This document shows, one piece after another, positions 1-9,601 of a stretch of DNA of 64,000 nt. The DNA is taken from positions 62,001 to 126,000 of the forward strand of contig NZ_BAFK01000006.1 of the NCBI RefSeq assembly GCF_000296695.1, read 5' to 3'. The notes under the pieces are model-generated. The model searched no databases. It saw only the letters and a list, made by a program, of their open reading frames with translations, and was not told the DNA's origin. The position numbers and the translations under genes were made by a program. Position 1 is the stretch's first letter; each line of letters opens with the position of its first letter. This DNA comes from Rheinheimera nanhaiensis E407-8 (lineage in GTDB: Bacteria; Pseudomonadota; Gammaproteobacteria; Enterobacterales; Alteromonadaceae).

Positions 1-685
1 CATAGGGAATGGTGGCCACCAGCTCCAGATTCACGTCTAAAAAGCGATCTGTGACCCGGGTGAGCTTAGCAAACAGCTCCTGCCCTTCTTTTAAACTGCG
101 CACCATATTGGCGACAATTTTAAATTTTTCTACCCCATGATCGCGGCTTAAAATTTTCATCAAGGCATAAGCGTCGGTTATGGATGAAGGTTCATCACAT
201 ACCACGACCATCACATCCTGCGAGGCGCGGGAGAAACTCAGTACCATATCAGAAATGCCGGCGGCAGTATCAACCAACAGCACGTCAACCGGTGTTTTAA
301 GTTCACTGAAGGCGCGAATAAGGCCGGCATGTTCGGCCGGCGCCAGCTCGGTCATATTTTGCGAGCCGGAAGTGGCCGGGATAATTTTAATACCAAAGGG
401 GCCGTCAATAATGATGTCATCCAGCTCAGCTTCACCGGCTAACACGTGCGAGAGGTTTTTTTCTACCCTAAGGCCCAGCATTACATCACAGTTGGCCAGG
501 CCCAGATCGGCATCCAGTACCAGTACCCGTTTGCCCAGTTGCGCCAGCGACATGGCAAGATTTAGCGTAACGTTGGTTTTACCCACGCCGCCTTTACCAC
601 CGGTTACTGATATTACCTTTACCATCTGCTTATTCATTTTTCTCAGGCCACTGGCTTGATCATCAATATTTACATGACTATGCAT
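1..685 (-). CDS. flhG: FlhG (FleN) MinD-like ATPase, 3' end beyond window
   Basis: ParA/MinD-family ATPase that limits flagellar number in polar flagellates and works against FlhF and the master regulator FlrA. The translation shows the deviant Walker A GGKGGVGKT at residues 29-37, followed by VLVLDADLGLAN, the usual Walker A' region. I place the ATG at 683-685. It overlaps the flhF stop (ATGCATAG), so the two genes are probably translationally coupled; a second in-frame ATG 16 codons downstream is possible. The reading frame is open to base 1, so about 228 residues are present and the C-terminus is missing. It is the last gene visible in the flhA-flhF-flhG unit. The family call is secure; the exact start is less so. 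Confidence 0.93.
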   Translation of the reverse strand, partial: MHSHVNIDDQASGLRKMNKQMVKVISVTGGKGGVGKTNVTLNLAMSLAQLGKRVLVLDADLGLANCDVMLGLRVEKNLSHVLAGEAELDDIIIDGPFGIKIIPATSGSQNMTELAPAEHAGLIRAFSELKTPVDVLLVDTAAGISDMVLSFSRASQDVMVVVCDEPSSITDAYALMKILSRDHGVEKFKIVANMVRSLKEGQELFAKLTRVTDRFLDVNLELVATIPY

Positions 686-2066
686 AGGTTCCGTCCGCGC
701 GGCTCATCCCGTCGTTGTACCACTGATGTGCCGTACTGCTATGTGCGATTCGTAATTTCTCTGCCTGCTGCACCAGGGTATGGGCATCGGCAACCGCTAT
801 ATCTTCCGGTACACGTTGCCCGTTGGTCAAGTAACTGACCGGCAGTGCATTGGCTATAGCGACATTGATCACTTCACCCAAACTTAAGCATTCATCAAGT
901 TTGGTGAAAATACAACCAGAGAGGGGAATGCGTTTAAAATGCATGACGCTTTCCTGCATTACCCTTGATTGCGCTGTGGCAGACAATACCAGATAACTTT
1001 TTATTTTGACACGACTATTATGCACCAGCGTGGCAAGTTTCTCCGCCAAACGGACATCGCGCTGGCTCATGCCGGCGGTGTCGATAAGAATAAGTTTACG
1101 CTGTTGTAACTGATTAATTAACAGTGCCAGCTCATCGCTGTCTTTCGCCTGCTTTACCGGACAGCCGATAATACGGCCAAAGGTGGCCAGTTGCTCAAAA
1201 GCGCCGATCCGGTAACTGTCGGTGGTGATAAGCGCCACCTGATCAGCGCCGTGCCGCTTGGCAAATTCGGCCGCCAGTTTCGCTACAGTGGTGGTTTTGC
1301 CTACACCGGTCGGGCCAACCAGCGCCACTACGCCACCACGGCGCAAAATGTCATCGTTAGTGGTACTTAACTGGCCGCTTAACAGCTCCAGTGCCGCTTG
1401 CCAGGCATCGGTAGTGTTAAGATCTTCAGGCATAAAGCACGCCAGTTGATCAGCCACTTGTTCAGATAAGCCCAGCTGCTGCAGATGTTCAATTACCAGC
1501 GCACGCACCGGCTCCCGCCGTGCCAAATCCTGCCACATTAAACCGGAGACCTGATGTTGCAGCAGCTGGCGCATTGACAGCATTTCATTGCGCATCGCGT
1601 CCATTTGCTGTTGCACCAGCTTCGCTTGCTGCTCCTGCTGTTTGGTCAGCTCGGTCAGTTGCAGCGGGTTAATGGCCTGCACTGATGCAGTGCCAGAAGT
1701 TTGACGCTCAAAGGCAGCGGCCCGGGCAGGCTGCGCCGCTGCAGGCTTAACTGCCGCGCCCTGACTAACCTGCTGTTTAATCATTTGCCGTGCCAGCAAC
1801 GCTTTTAACGAGTCGGCAGGCGCGCCGGCCGGCTCGGCCATATCGGTATCATCAGCTACAGTGGCAACAAAACGCGGCTGCGCGGGCTTGGCCGCTGCTA
1901 CCGGTGCCTTTACACTGGCCTGCGCTTCCTGGTCAATAGCGGCAACAATTTCAACACCTTCAGCGACTTTTTTATTGGACAGAATAATGGCGTCCGGCCC
2001 GAGAAAGTCTTTTACTTCCTGCAAGGCGGTGCGCATATCTTTTGCTACAAAGCGTTTAATTTTCAT
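678..2066 (-). CDS. flhF: FlhF, SRP-type GTPase for polar flagellum placement
   Basis: Signal-recognition-particle-type GTPase that marks the cell pole for flagellar assembly and recruits the FliF ring. The 462 residues divide into an N-terminal basic domain (MKIKRFVAKDMRTAL start), a Q/A-rich linker, and a C-terminal NG GTPase domain. That domain has the P-loop GPTGVGKTTT near residue 250, the G3 motif DTAG, and the G4 motif TKLDE near residue 388. The start lies 10 bases after the flhA stop, so it should be co-transcribed with flhA from the sigma-54 promoter upstream of flhA. The stop overlaps the flhG start. The presence of flhF plus flhG implies a polar flagellum. Confidence 0.97.
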   Translation of the reverse strand: MKIKRFVAKDMRTALQEVKDFLGPDAIILSNKKVAEGVEIVAAIDQEAQASVKAPVAAAKPAQPRFVATVADDTDMAEPAGAPADSLKALLARQMIKQQVSQGAAVKPAAAQPARAAAFERQTSGTASVQAINPLQLTELTKQQEQQAKLVQQQMDAMRNEMLSMRQLLQHQVSGLMWQDLARREPVRALVIEHLQQLGLSEQVADQLACFMPEDLNTTDAWQAALELLSGQLSTTNDDILRRGGVVALVGPTGVGKTTTVAKLAAEFAKRHGADQVALITTDSYRIGAFEQLATFGRIIGCPVKQAKDSDELALLINQLQQRKLILIDTAGMSQRDVRLAEKLATLVHNSRVKIKSYLVLSATAQSRVMQESVMHFKRIPLSGCIFTKLDECLSLGEVINVAIANALPVSYLTNGQRVPEDIAVADAHTLVQQAEKLRIAHSSTAHQWYNDGMSRADGTYA

Positions 2067-2076
2067 CTGTTAACTC

Positions 2077-4179
2077 CTAGCTTGCCTGGCCAATAACGCT
2101 GACAATGCGAATTTGTTTATCGTCCGGTATTTCCTGATAGGACAATACCCGAAGCCCTGGAATGGTGTATTTCACGAATCGTGCCATTACCGAGCGTAAA
2201 ATTCCTGACGTCAGTAACACTGCGCTGTCGCCGTTTAACTCCTGCTCCTGATGCGCTTGCTGCAATGATTGCTGTATGCGATCGGCAAGGCCAGGCTCTA
2301 TGCCGGCGCCATCGTTACCGGCGGCCTGCATCGACTGATGCAGCATCTGCTCTAATTCGGGCGCAAAGGTAATCACCGGAATTTCTTTGCGGCTACCACC
2401 CACTTCCTGCACGATTAAGCGGCGCAGCGCGATACGACAAGCCGCAGTTAATACTTCTACGTCCTGACTCTTGGCACCGTATTCCACCAGCGTTTGCACT
2501 ATGGTGCGCATATCACGGATCGGCACGCCTTCATTGAGCAGGTTTTGTAGCACTTTTACTACCGCTGTCAGCGGCAGCGTATCCGGCACCAGCCCTTCAA
2601 CCAACTTCGGCGAGTGTTTAGCCAGCATATCCAGCAGGTTTTGTACTTCTTCATGGCCGAGTAAACTGGCGGCATGGTTAGTTAAAATCTGGCTTAAATG
2701 GGTTGCCACCACCGTGGCTGCGTCCACCACGGTGTAGCCCAGGGTTTGTGCATGCTCGCGCTGATCTTTGGCTATCCATACTGCATCCAGGCCAAAAGCC
2801 GGATCTTTAGTGGCAATGCCTTTTACTGTGCCAAACACCTGGCCGGGGTTAATGGCCAGCTCGTTATCATGGCGCAGCTCGCCCTCGCCGCTGGTCACAC
2901 CCATTAATGTCATGCGATAGCTGTTGGGCTCTAAATCCAGGTTGTCGCGGATATGCACGGCGGGAATAAGAAAGCCCAGCTCTTGTGACAGTTTTTTGCG
3001 CACCCCTTTAATGCGGCTTAACAGCTCACCACCCTGGGATTTGTCAACCAGCGGAATTAAGCGGTACCCCACCTCCAGGCCGATAGTGTCTACGCCCTGC
3101 ACGTCGTCCCAGCCGATTTCTTTTACCACATTGGATTCTACCGGTGCCACCGGGTTATTATTGCGGCTAAGTAGCTCAGCGCTCACTTCTTTTTGCCGTT
3201 TATGAATAAAGTAGGCACTGGCGCCCACCACAGCGGCCAGCGATAAAAAGGCAAAGTGCGGCATGCCAGGCACTATGCCCATCAGGGTTAACACACCGGT
3301 CGCGACATACAACACCTGCACATTGCCCAGCTGGGCACTCATTTGCTCGCCCATGTTTTCCGACTTGTTCTGCCGGGTAACGATAATGGCAGTACCAATG
3401 GACAACAGCAGGCCGGGAATTTGTGCAACCAGGCCATCACCGATGGTCAGCAGGGTATAAATTTCCATCGCCTCGCCAAACGACAGGTCGTGCTGCATCA
3501 TGCCGATAAACAAGCCACCGACCAGGTTAATCACCAAAATGACAATACCGGCGATCGCGTCACCTTTAACAAATTTACTGGCACCGTCCATCGAGCCATA
3601 AAAGTCGGCTTCACTGGTCACTTCTTCGCGTCTTTTACGTGCATCTTCCTGCGTAATTAACCCCGAGTTTAAATCGGCATCTATTGCCATTTGCTTGCCC
3701 GGCATCGCATCTAAGGTAAAACGGGCAGTTACCTCGGCAATACGGCCGGCACCTTTGGTGACCACCACAAAGTTAATAATGATCAGAATTAAGAACACGA
3801 CGATACCGACGGCATAGTTGCCGCCGATCACTACTGAGCCGAAGGCTTCTATCACTTTACCGGCAGCATCGGGGCCGTTATGGCCCTCCAGTAATACCAC
3901 CCGGGTACTGGCGACATTCAGCGCCAGCCGCATTATGGTGGCCACCAGCAAAATGGCGGGGAAAATCGCAAAATCCAGTGGCCGCAGGGTGTAAATGGTG
4001 ACCAGCAACACCACCAGCGCCAGGGCGATATTAAACGAGAACAGGATATCGAGCAGCATAGGTGGCAGTGGCAGCACCACCATGGCCAGCGCCGCCAGAA
4101 TAAACAACGGTGTGCCCAGGCCCTTAGCAAAGGCGAACTTTGAGCGGTCGAACTTGGTAAAGTAACTGGCTAACTGCAT
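2077..4179 (-). CDS. flhA: FlhA, flagellar type III export gate protein
   Basis: Largest membrane component of the flagellar export gate. It couples proton flow to export and docks chaperone-substrate complexes through its cytoplasmic domain. The 700-residue length is typical. The N-terminal half has about eight hydrophobic segments and carries the FHIPEP signature region (RFTLDAMPGKQMAIDADLNS). The C-terminal half is the soluble nonameric domain. It normally follows flhB directly; here an RHS cassette of about 5 kb separates the two. A terminator and a sigma-54-type promoter immediately upstream let it be expressed independently of the cassette. Confidence 0.98.
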   Translation of the reverse strand: MQLASYFTKFDRSKFAFAKGLGTPLFILAALAMVVLPLPPMLLDILFSFNIALALVVLLVTIYTLRPLDFAIFPAILLVATIMRLALNVASTRVVLLEGHNGPDAAGKVIEAFGSVVIGGNYAVGIVVFLILIIINFVVVTKGAGRIAEVTARFTLDAMPGKQMAIDADLNSGLITQEDARKRREEVTSEADFYGSMDGASKFVKGDAIAGIVILVINLVGGLFIGMMQHDLSFGEAMEIYTLLTIGDGLVAQIPGLLLSIGTAIIVTRQNKSENMGEQMSAQLGNVQVLYVATGVLTLMGIVPGMPHFAFLSLAAVVGASAYFIHKRQKEVSAELLSRNNNPVAPVESNVVKEIGWDDVQGVDTIGLEVGYRLIPLVDKSQGGELLSRIKGVRKKLSQELGFLIPAVHIRDNLDLEPNSYRMTLMGVTSGEGELRHDNELAINPGQVFGTVKGIATKDPAFGLDAVWIAKDQREHAQTLGYTVVDAATVVATHLSQILTNHAASLLGHEEVQNLLDMLAKHSPKLVEGLVPDTLPLTAVVKVLQNLLNEGVPIRDMRTIVQTLVEYGAKSQDVEVLTAACRIALRRLIVQEVGGSRKEIPVITFAPELEQMLHQSMQAAGNDGAGIEPGLADRIQQSLQQAHQEQELNGDSAVLLTSGILRSVMARFVKYTIPGLRVLSYQEIPDDKQIRIVSVIGQAS

Positions 4180-4217
4180 GACAACCCTGACAGTAAATTG
4201 GCGCTATGCAGCTGTTC

Positions 4218-4233
4218 AGCAAGAAGTGTTCCA
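4218..4233 (-). promoter_or_regulatory. Sigma-54 promoter for flhA-flhF-flhG
   Basis: Reading the minus strand gives TGGAAC-ACTTC-TTGCT against the consensus TGGCAC-N5-TTGCW. There is one mismatch in the -24 box, and the GG/GC spacing is correct. It lies 38 bases before the flhA ATG, which fits RpoN-dependent flagellar class II/III control by FlrA or FlrC. The -24 box touches the U-tract of the upstream terminator. Confidence 0.72.
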
Positions 4234-4257
4234 AAAAAGGCTGCAAACGCAGCCTTT
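4233..4257 (-). terminator. Intrinsic terminator after the RHS cassette
   Basis: A 9-bp perfect stem (AAAGGCTGC / GCAGCCTTT) with a four-base loop, followed on the minus strand by a run of six T. It lies 40 bases after the stop of the small gene at 4298-4795 and separates the cassette from flhA. Confidence 0.8.
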
Positions 4258-4297
4258 ATGAACAGTCAGAATTATTACAGCTTGAACAAAATTAATC

Positions 4298-4795
4298 TCA
4301 GCTACCTAAAGCCTTCCATGACACTTCGATATCTCTGGCACAAATAGACCAAACCTTTCCGGCAACCCACTCAATCTGATGCATAAACATCTGGCAGTCA
4401 ATTTTATGCGACTTGTAAGCATCATAAAATAGAAATTGCTCATAGCGCCAAGTTAAAGAACGTACCGAAATAAAATCTTCATTAGGAATATCTAACTTAA
4501 AAACGCCTTTATATACGATCTCAATTTCAAACGGTTGCGCCACATATGCACGCTTAACTAACTTTAGCTTCACACTCGCATTCTCTGTTCCGGGCTCGCT
4601 CATGATAAACGACTCAAGATCTGCATAGTATGGTGCATTTGAAGCGCTTCCACCGTACCAGTTTTCATTTTCAAGCAGTTCAAGAACACTGCGGGGAAAC
4701 CTAGAGCAATTGTCTTTCACGTAAACATTATATATATCAAAAAACAAGCCAGGATTTTTAACGTTATCAAGCTGTTGGCTTAGTTTAAAAGTCAT
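4298..4795 (-). CDS. Hypothetical protein, candidate immunity partner of the RHS tail
   Basis: A 165-residue protein of no family I recognise. It is a mixed alpha/beta, aromatic-rich soluble sequence with no signal peptide or membrane segment. The open frame reaches 4870, overlapping the RHS gene, but I choose the ATG at 4793-4795 because it has a good ribosome site (TAGGGT about 8 bases upstream) and begins right after the RHS stop. Small soluble genes directly downstream of an RHS C-terminal tail are usually the cognate immunity protein. That position, not any sequence match, is the only basis for the suggestion. The DNA is visibly more A/T-rich than the flagellar genes around it, consistent with transfer. 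Confidence 0.6.
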   Translation of the reverse strand: MTFKLSQQLDNVKNPGLFFDIYNVYVKDNCSRFPRSVLELLENENWYGGSASNAPYYADLESFIMSEPGTENASVKLKLVKRAYVAQPFEIEIVYKGVFKLDIPNEDFISVRSLTWRYEQFLFYDAYKSHKIDCQMFMHQIEWVAGKVWSICARDIEVSWKALGS

Positions 4796-4820
4796 TTGAA
4801 TTACCCTACAATTTGAATTT

Positions 4821-7800
4821 TTAAATACACAACTCACACTCGTTCGCTGCAATATAGCTTTGTACGGCAATATCTAAGATCATTAGTGGTCCCATTCCTC
4901 TCACCATTATTGTACGGGGATAATGCCCGCCAAAGTTTGGTCCTTTTATATTTGCAGTTCCTTTTGGAGGAATTAGCCCACGAGCTCTGGCTTGCTCGGC
5001 GACCTGGCCTCTAGCCGAATTACAGACATTTTCAGGTACACCTGCCGGAGTACCTGAATGCCCGTGCTTGTTAATCCAATTACCGTCTGGCCCCATTACA
5101 CCTCGTTCAACTCCCTTTGCATCATAAACATGCAATTCAAATAAGGCTCTCCCTCCATAGTTAAAAGAGTCAACCCGTCCAGTGAAACCACTACCAAGAT
5201 TGACTTCACTTAAACCTGAGGGATCAATTAATACAATGGGATTGGCACCAACATACCCATAAGTATTTAACCCACCCGCCAGACCAATAGGATCACTCTG
5301 CAAATACCGCCCTAAAGTCGCATCATAGTCGCGGAAGTAGTTATACCAGCTTTGCTTTTCAGCATCCCAGTATTGGCCAGGGAAGCCGATATTAAACTCG
5401 CCTATGCTACTGGTTAACACTGAACGGTCAAACGCTTCCAGCTTCGCCCGCCAGACAATGGCTTTGCTGGCGTTGGTAATCACCTCCGGCCGGCCTAAGT
5501 GGTCGTTATGCACATAATACAACTGGTTGTTGTTGATATACCCTACCAGTTGGCCTTGAAAGTAAATATATTGCTTTGCCGTGCCTTCAGCCAACAGCTG
5601 GCCTTCTGGGCTGTAGATAAAGCGGGTAATGTTGCTGCCTACCTTTTTATACACCCGCTGACCTATTGCGTTGTATGCGTAATCAGTAGAACCGGCTTTT
5701 ACCATGCGATTATCATTGTTATAAGTGTAAGCGAAGTTACTGCCGTCAAAACGCTTTTCATTAGTCACATTCCCGTTGGCATCGTAGGTAAATACCCTGG
5801 TTTGGCTACCACGGGTTACCTGATTAAGCCGGTTGGAGGCGGTGTTAATGGCATAGCTCTCCGAAATAGCCCCGCTGCGCGCAGTACGGTTACCCAAGTC
5901 GTCATAGCTAAAGTTGTGATTACCAAGACCGGTGCTACTAATGTTTGTTAACCGGTTTAGCTTGTCATAAGTAAAGGTCTGCGTATATGCAGTATTAATG
6001 CCATTGGTAATTTTGGTTATATTGCCATCACCATCATAGGCAAAGTTTAACCTTTGTATAGTATCGGTTATGACACCACTAACTCTGAAATCGGTGTTGT
6101 AATAAATATTACGTTTTAAACCATTACCAAAGGTCCATTCTTTTATGGGTGCAAAAGGTAGCTTTTTAATTCCGGAAATCAAACTACGGTTTACACCGTT
6201 AATACTAACAGTGATCGTCGCCGGAACGCCATATACATCATAACCATAGGTTACCTTATTGCCGCCGGGATATGTCAAAGTGCTAACGCGCCCTAGAGTA
6301 TCGTAACTCCAGTTAGTTTGATAACTGGTTCCTTGGATAACGCTGGTTTGTCTGGTTAAAGAGCCCCAACTACCATACTCGTATGAAGTAGAACCGCTAT
6401 CATCGCTAAACCCAGTTAACTTACCTTGAGCATAGATACCATTGTCATAATACCAATTATGCGTAGTATTGGTTGTTTTACGCGTGACACGTCCTAAATC
6501 GTCATAGATATAGCTTGAAGTTCTGTTGCGGGCATCGCGTTTAGTCTCCAACCTTCCTGCATTGTCATAGTTCAACACACTTGTGCCGGTATCCGGGCTG
6601 ATTTGCTGCTCTATATCGGTAAGGGCATTCCTGCTATAACTTGTCACTTTACTGCGTGCATCAGTAACGCTTTTTAACCCTCTTACATCATGAGCAAAGC
6701 GGGTTGTTTTACCGTTCGCATCAGTTTGTCCGGTAATTCTATCCAACGCATCATAAATATAGCTTATCGTATATCCTTTGGTATTTTTTTCAGAAATGAC
6801 ATTTCCGTTTTTGTCATATAAGAAATTCCTTTGATTTTCTCTACCTAGCAACCCTTGAACATCATAAACATAAGTTTTGGAGTAAATTGGGCTAACATAA
6901 TCATAGCATTCATCTACATAAGGAGGGTCGTAATAGCACTGAGAGTATACATTGTCAGGATCTATGATACTTTCAAAGGACACATTTCCAAGAAGATTAT
7001 AAGAAAAATTATGTGAATAGACCTTACCTGCGCGAACCTGCTCTTTAGACAATAATCTGCCAGCAGGATCATACTTGTATGCCATAGAGAAACCAGAACT
7101 ATGAACTTCTGACGAAACTTTATCGAACTGATTATAGGTATACTGGATGCTTGAAACATTTCCGTCTGCTGCAACTTTGTCATGCTTTATTACCTTACTA
7201 CGCTTATCGTAGGTAAAAGCTTCCTGAGTTCCATCAGGGTAGGTTATCCTTCCAACATTACCCAAAGTATCGTAATTACTATAAGTAGTTGTATGCAGCA
7301 TCGGGTCGGTATACCGAATGAGATTTCCTGATGTATCGTAATCTATTGTTGAAGTTGCGCCATCAGGGGCAGTAATAGTTAATTTCTGAATGCCGTTATT
7401 GCTGTAGTATTGATAATTATAAGATGTCGTTAAGTCACGACTATCAGCTATTGCCTGTTGGCTCGTTATATTCATACGATCATCGTAGCTATAACGGCGT
7501 GTCATACCACCGGTTTCTGTAACTTCAGTGGGCAAATTAAGTACCGTATCCCAACTGTAGCCATAAGTAATGCTAGCTGTAGTTCCATCTGCTACTTTTT
7601 TCGTAGCTAGCTTTCCATCTGCATATGTATAGGCGGTGCGGTTACCTTTCCAGTCCATTTCGAAGGTCTTATTACCAGCACTATCATAAATGGTTTGCTG
7701 GCTGGCAGCCTCACAGTATGCGCTACCGTCTTTATCAACACGACTTAGCCGGCTCTTTGATGTGCTTGTATATACATAGGTTGTTTTATGTCCTAAAGGG

Positions 7801-8849
7801 TTGGTTACCACTGTAGTAATGCCATTGTAGACGAAACTATATTTATCAATATTCTGGCTGTGTCTGGTTTCTATTGCACGCCCTGAACTATCATAAGTAA
7901 ACCAGGAATAACGGGAGGAGCCTAACGTCACTCCGGTTAAAGCAAAAGGAAAGCGACTATCTTCGTAGTGATAAGTCTTGCTGCTAGCATCCGGAAAACT
8001 CACTTTTGCCAGAACACCGTTGGTATAGCTATAACTATACTGATTACCGGCGTTATCTTTAATATTGCTGATCCTGTTACCGGACCAAGCAACTGTTAGC
8101 TTTCGCCCGTTAGAGTGACTGATACTGGTTACTTTCCCATTGGTATAAGTGTATGTATGGGTGACGCCCGGTCCATTTGGTTGTTTTGAGTAGGTTATTT
8201 TGATTAGCTTACCTTGGGCATTGTATGTTTCGTAGGTATTATTTTCTTTCCTGAAAATCCAGTTACCAACTGTATCCTTATAAATATAATTTTTACCAGA
8301 TGCCGTTTTATAAGCATTTAACCAGCCAACGTAAGGCACATTAAAGTATTCTGCTTGAAAACTAACTTCCAAGCCATTTTCATCGATGACTTTCGGGCCA
8401 GAGGAAGCTACGCTGGTTAAATCCAGCCTCTTATCAACTAAAGTGCCCCAGCCTTTGCCCATAGCCCCGTCAAAATCATTCTTACTGGAGTAACTTCTTA
8501 CTATAGCTAACGGATACTGCTCTTTACCAATAAAGTCGATGTCGTACTCGACCTTTTTCCCACTCGATACAACGACAGGGTTGCCACACTTTTCGTCTTC
8601 TGCTGGAGACTCATTTTGACTGACATCAGAGGAAGTGAATTCTGATGGCTGTTCATAAGAACCACTATGATCGTACGCCCAACTCCAGCCTCCGGACCAT
8701 CCCCAGCCACCACCACTAGCCCAACACGCTTCCTGCGGAACACTGCCATTACCACTATTAGTGTAAACGGTTTTGCAATGTGCTTCTGCTTCAGCAGGTG
8801 ATAGCCCTGCTAACGCCAAAGCCGCAAGTGCATAATATTTCTTTTGCAT
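4821..8849 (-). CDS. Secreted RHS/YD-repeat protein with polymorphic C-terminal tail
   Basis: A 1342-residue RHS-family protein. The N-terminus is a Sec signal peptide (MQKKYYALAALALAGLSPAEAEA). A Gly/Trp/Ser-rich stretch and a DUF6531-like segment (NPVVVSSGKKVEYDIDFIG) follow, then many YD repeats (for example YTYTNGKVTS and YDDLGRVTR). The RHS core ends at about residue 1213 with GRYLQSDPIGLAGGLNTYGY and DPSGL. The last 129 residues are the variable tail, containing VYDAKGVERGVMGPDGNW, KHGHSG and three cysteines; I do not recognise its activity. In RHS systems the core forms a cocoon enclosing a tail that is often a toxin. There is no PAAR or VgrG domain, so general secretion rather than type VI delivery is suggested. 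It breaks the usual flhB-flhA adjacency. Confidence 0.9.
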   Translation of the reverse strand: MQKKYYALAALALAGLSPAEAEAHCKTVYTNSGNGSVPQEACWASGGGWGWSGGWSWAYDHSGSYEQPSEFTSSDVSQNESPAEDEKCGNPVVVSSGKKVEYDIDFIGKEQYPLAIVRSYSSKNDFDGAMGKGWGTLVDKRLDLTSVASSGPKVIDENGLEVSFQAEYFNVPYVGWLNAYKTASGKNYIYKDTVGNWIFRKENNTYETYNAQGKLIKITYSKQPNGPGVTHTYTYTNGKVTSISHSNGRKLTVAWSGNRISNIKDNAGNQYSYSYTNGVLAKVSFPDASSKTYHYEDSRFPFALTGVTLGSSRYSWFTYDSSGRAIETRHSQNIDKYSFVYNGITTVVTNPLGHKTTYVYTSTSKSRLSRVDKDGSAYCEAASQQTIYDSAGNKTFEMDWKGNRTAYTYADGKLATKKVADGTTASITYGYSWDTVLNLPTEVTETGGMTRRYSYDDRMNITSQQAIADSRDLTTSYNYQYYSNNGIQKLTITAPDGATSTIDYDTSGNLIRYTDPMLHTTTYSNYDTLGNVGRITYPDGTQEAFTYDKRSKVIKHDKVAADGNVSSIQYTYNQFDKVSSEVHSSGFSMAYKYDPAGRLLSKEQVRAGKVYSHNFSYNLLGNVSFESIIDPDNVYSQCYYDPPYVDECYDYVSPIYSKTYVYDVQGLLGRENQRNFLYDKNGNVISEKNTKGYTISYIYDALDRITGQTDANGKTTRFAHDVRGLKSVTDARSKVTSYSRNALTDIEQQISPDTGTSVLNYDNAGRLETKRDARNRTSSYIYDDLGRVTRKTTNTTHNWYYDNGIYAQGKLTGFSDDSGSTSYEYGSWGSLTRQTSVIQGTSYQTNWSYDTLGRVSTLTYPGGNKVTYGYDVYGVPATITVSINGVNRSLISGIKKLPFAPIKEWTFGNGLKRNIYYNTDFRVSGVITDTIQRLNFAYDGDGNITKITNGINTAYTQTFTYDKLNRLTNISSTGLGNHNFSYDDLGNRTARSGAISESYAINTASNRLNQVTRGSQTRVFTYDANGNVTNEKRFDGSNFAYTYNNDNRMVKAGSTDYAYNAIGQRVYKKVGSNITRFIYSPEGQLLAEGTAKQYIYFQGQLVGYINNNQLYYVHNDHLGRPEVITNASKAIVWRAKLEAFDRSVLTSSIGEFNIGFPGQYWDAEKQSWYNYFRDYDATLGRYLQSDPIGLAGGLNTYGYVGANPIVLIDPSGLSEVNLGSGFTGRVDSFNYGGRALFELHVYDAKGVERGVMGPDGNWINKHGHSGTPAGVPENVCNSARGQVAEQARARGLIPPKGTANIKGPNFGGHYPRTIMVRGMGPLMILDIAVQSYIAANECELCI

Positions 8850-8864
8850 TGATATTCTCTTAAA

Positions 8865-9536
8865 TTAAGATTGGATAATAATTGGGTATGTTATGTCTGG
8901 TAACAACGTCCGGACATTCTTATAAATACTGTTGATCAACTGCTGCTTTTTGCCGATATCTGTTTGGAGTAAGAACGCTTTTATTGCTATTGAGGTTTCG
9001 CCAAAATCTGTCGTAAGAATATTCATCTGTTGTTTAATTGCGCAGGGCGGAACCCCAGCAATATAAAATAGACATTTTTTAACGATATTAATGAAATCAT
9101 TACTGTAAATTAGGTAAAAATAGCGATCTTGCTGATTACAGCTAAGTTTTTGGTAGCAACTTTCCAAAGTGTAAGTTAACCTTGTTAACTGATCAGGAGC
9201 TAACATAGGTCTATAAATTTGTTTGATTTGTTTTGCCGTTTTCAGTAACAATGTTATCGGTTCAGCGTCAGTAACATTTTGACCTGTTGAAAAGGCGCTA
9301 AGCCATAAAGGCTCCCGCGCTCGCAACATCTCAAACGCCTGTTCCAGCGACATTTCAAAAATATCAAACACGGCATCTTCAATCTTGTGAATCTTATGAG
9401 TAAATACCGATTCTGTAGTAAACAATACTATATCGGTATCACTGTCCGGTTTGGGGCTATTCAGTTGCGAGCCAAAAAGTACAGCGCCTGTGTACTTGGG
9501 ATCTATCAGAAAAAGTTTTTTTATTTTTTCTATCAC
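8865..9536 (-). CDS. MNT-type nucleotidyltransferase domain protein
   Basis: A 223-residue protein. The N-terminal half is a minimal nucleotidyltransferase fold: a hydrophobic strand into GSQLNSPKPDSDTD (residues about 22-35) gives the GS...D-x-D metal site, and a later Asp follows in VFDIFEMS. The C-terminal half is helical and HEPN- or substrate-domain-like. The start is GTG at 9534-9536 with an AAGGAGG ribosome site five bases upstream; an overlapping ATG is out of frame. Such proteins act as antitoxins in MNT/HEPN pairs or modify small molecules or proteins. No HEPN partner is adjacent. It ends 15 bases before the RHS gene and probably forms one transcript with it. Function unknown. Confidence 0.75.
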   Translation of the reverse strand: MIEKIKKLFLIDPKYTGAVLFGSQLNSPKPDSDTDIVLFTTESVFTHKIHKIEDAVFDIFEMSLEQAFEMLRAREPLWLSAFSTGQNVTDAEPITLLLKTAKQIKQIYRPMLAPDQLTRLTYTLESCYQKLSCNQQDRYFYLIYSNDFINIVKKCLFYIAGVPPCAIKQQMNILTTDFGETSIAIKAFLLQTDIGKKQQLINSIYKNVRTLLPDITYPIIIQS

Positions 9537-9601
9537 ATTTCCTCCTTGAAAAGCGGTAGAAAGTATACATAAAAAAATAAATTGTAATATAGAACCAAAT
9601 C

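Noticed and set aside
5499-5951. 150-residue open frame on the plus strand inside the RHS gene
   Set aside because: It is antisense to a well-supported RHS coding sequence, has no family pattern and no ribosome site worth noting.
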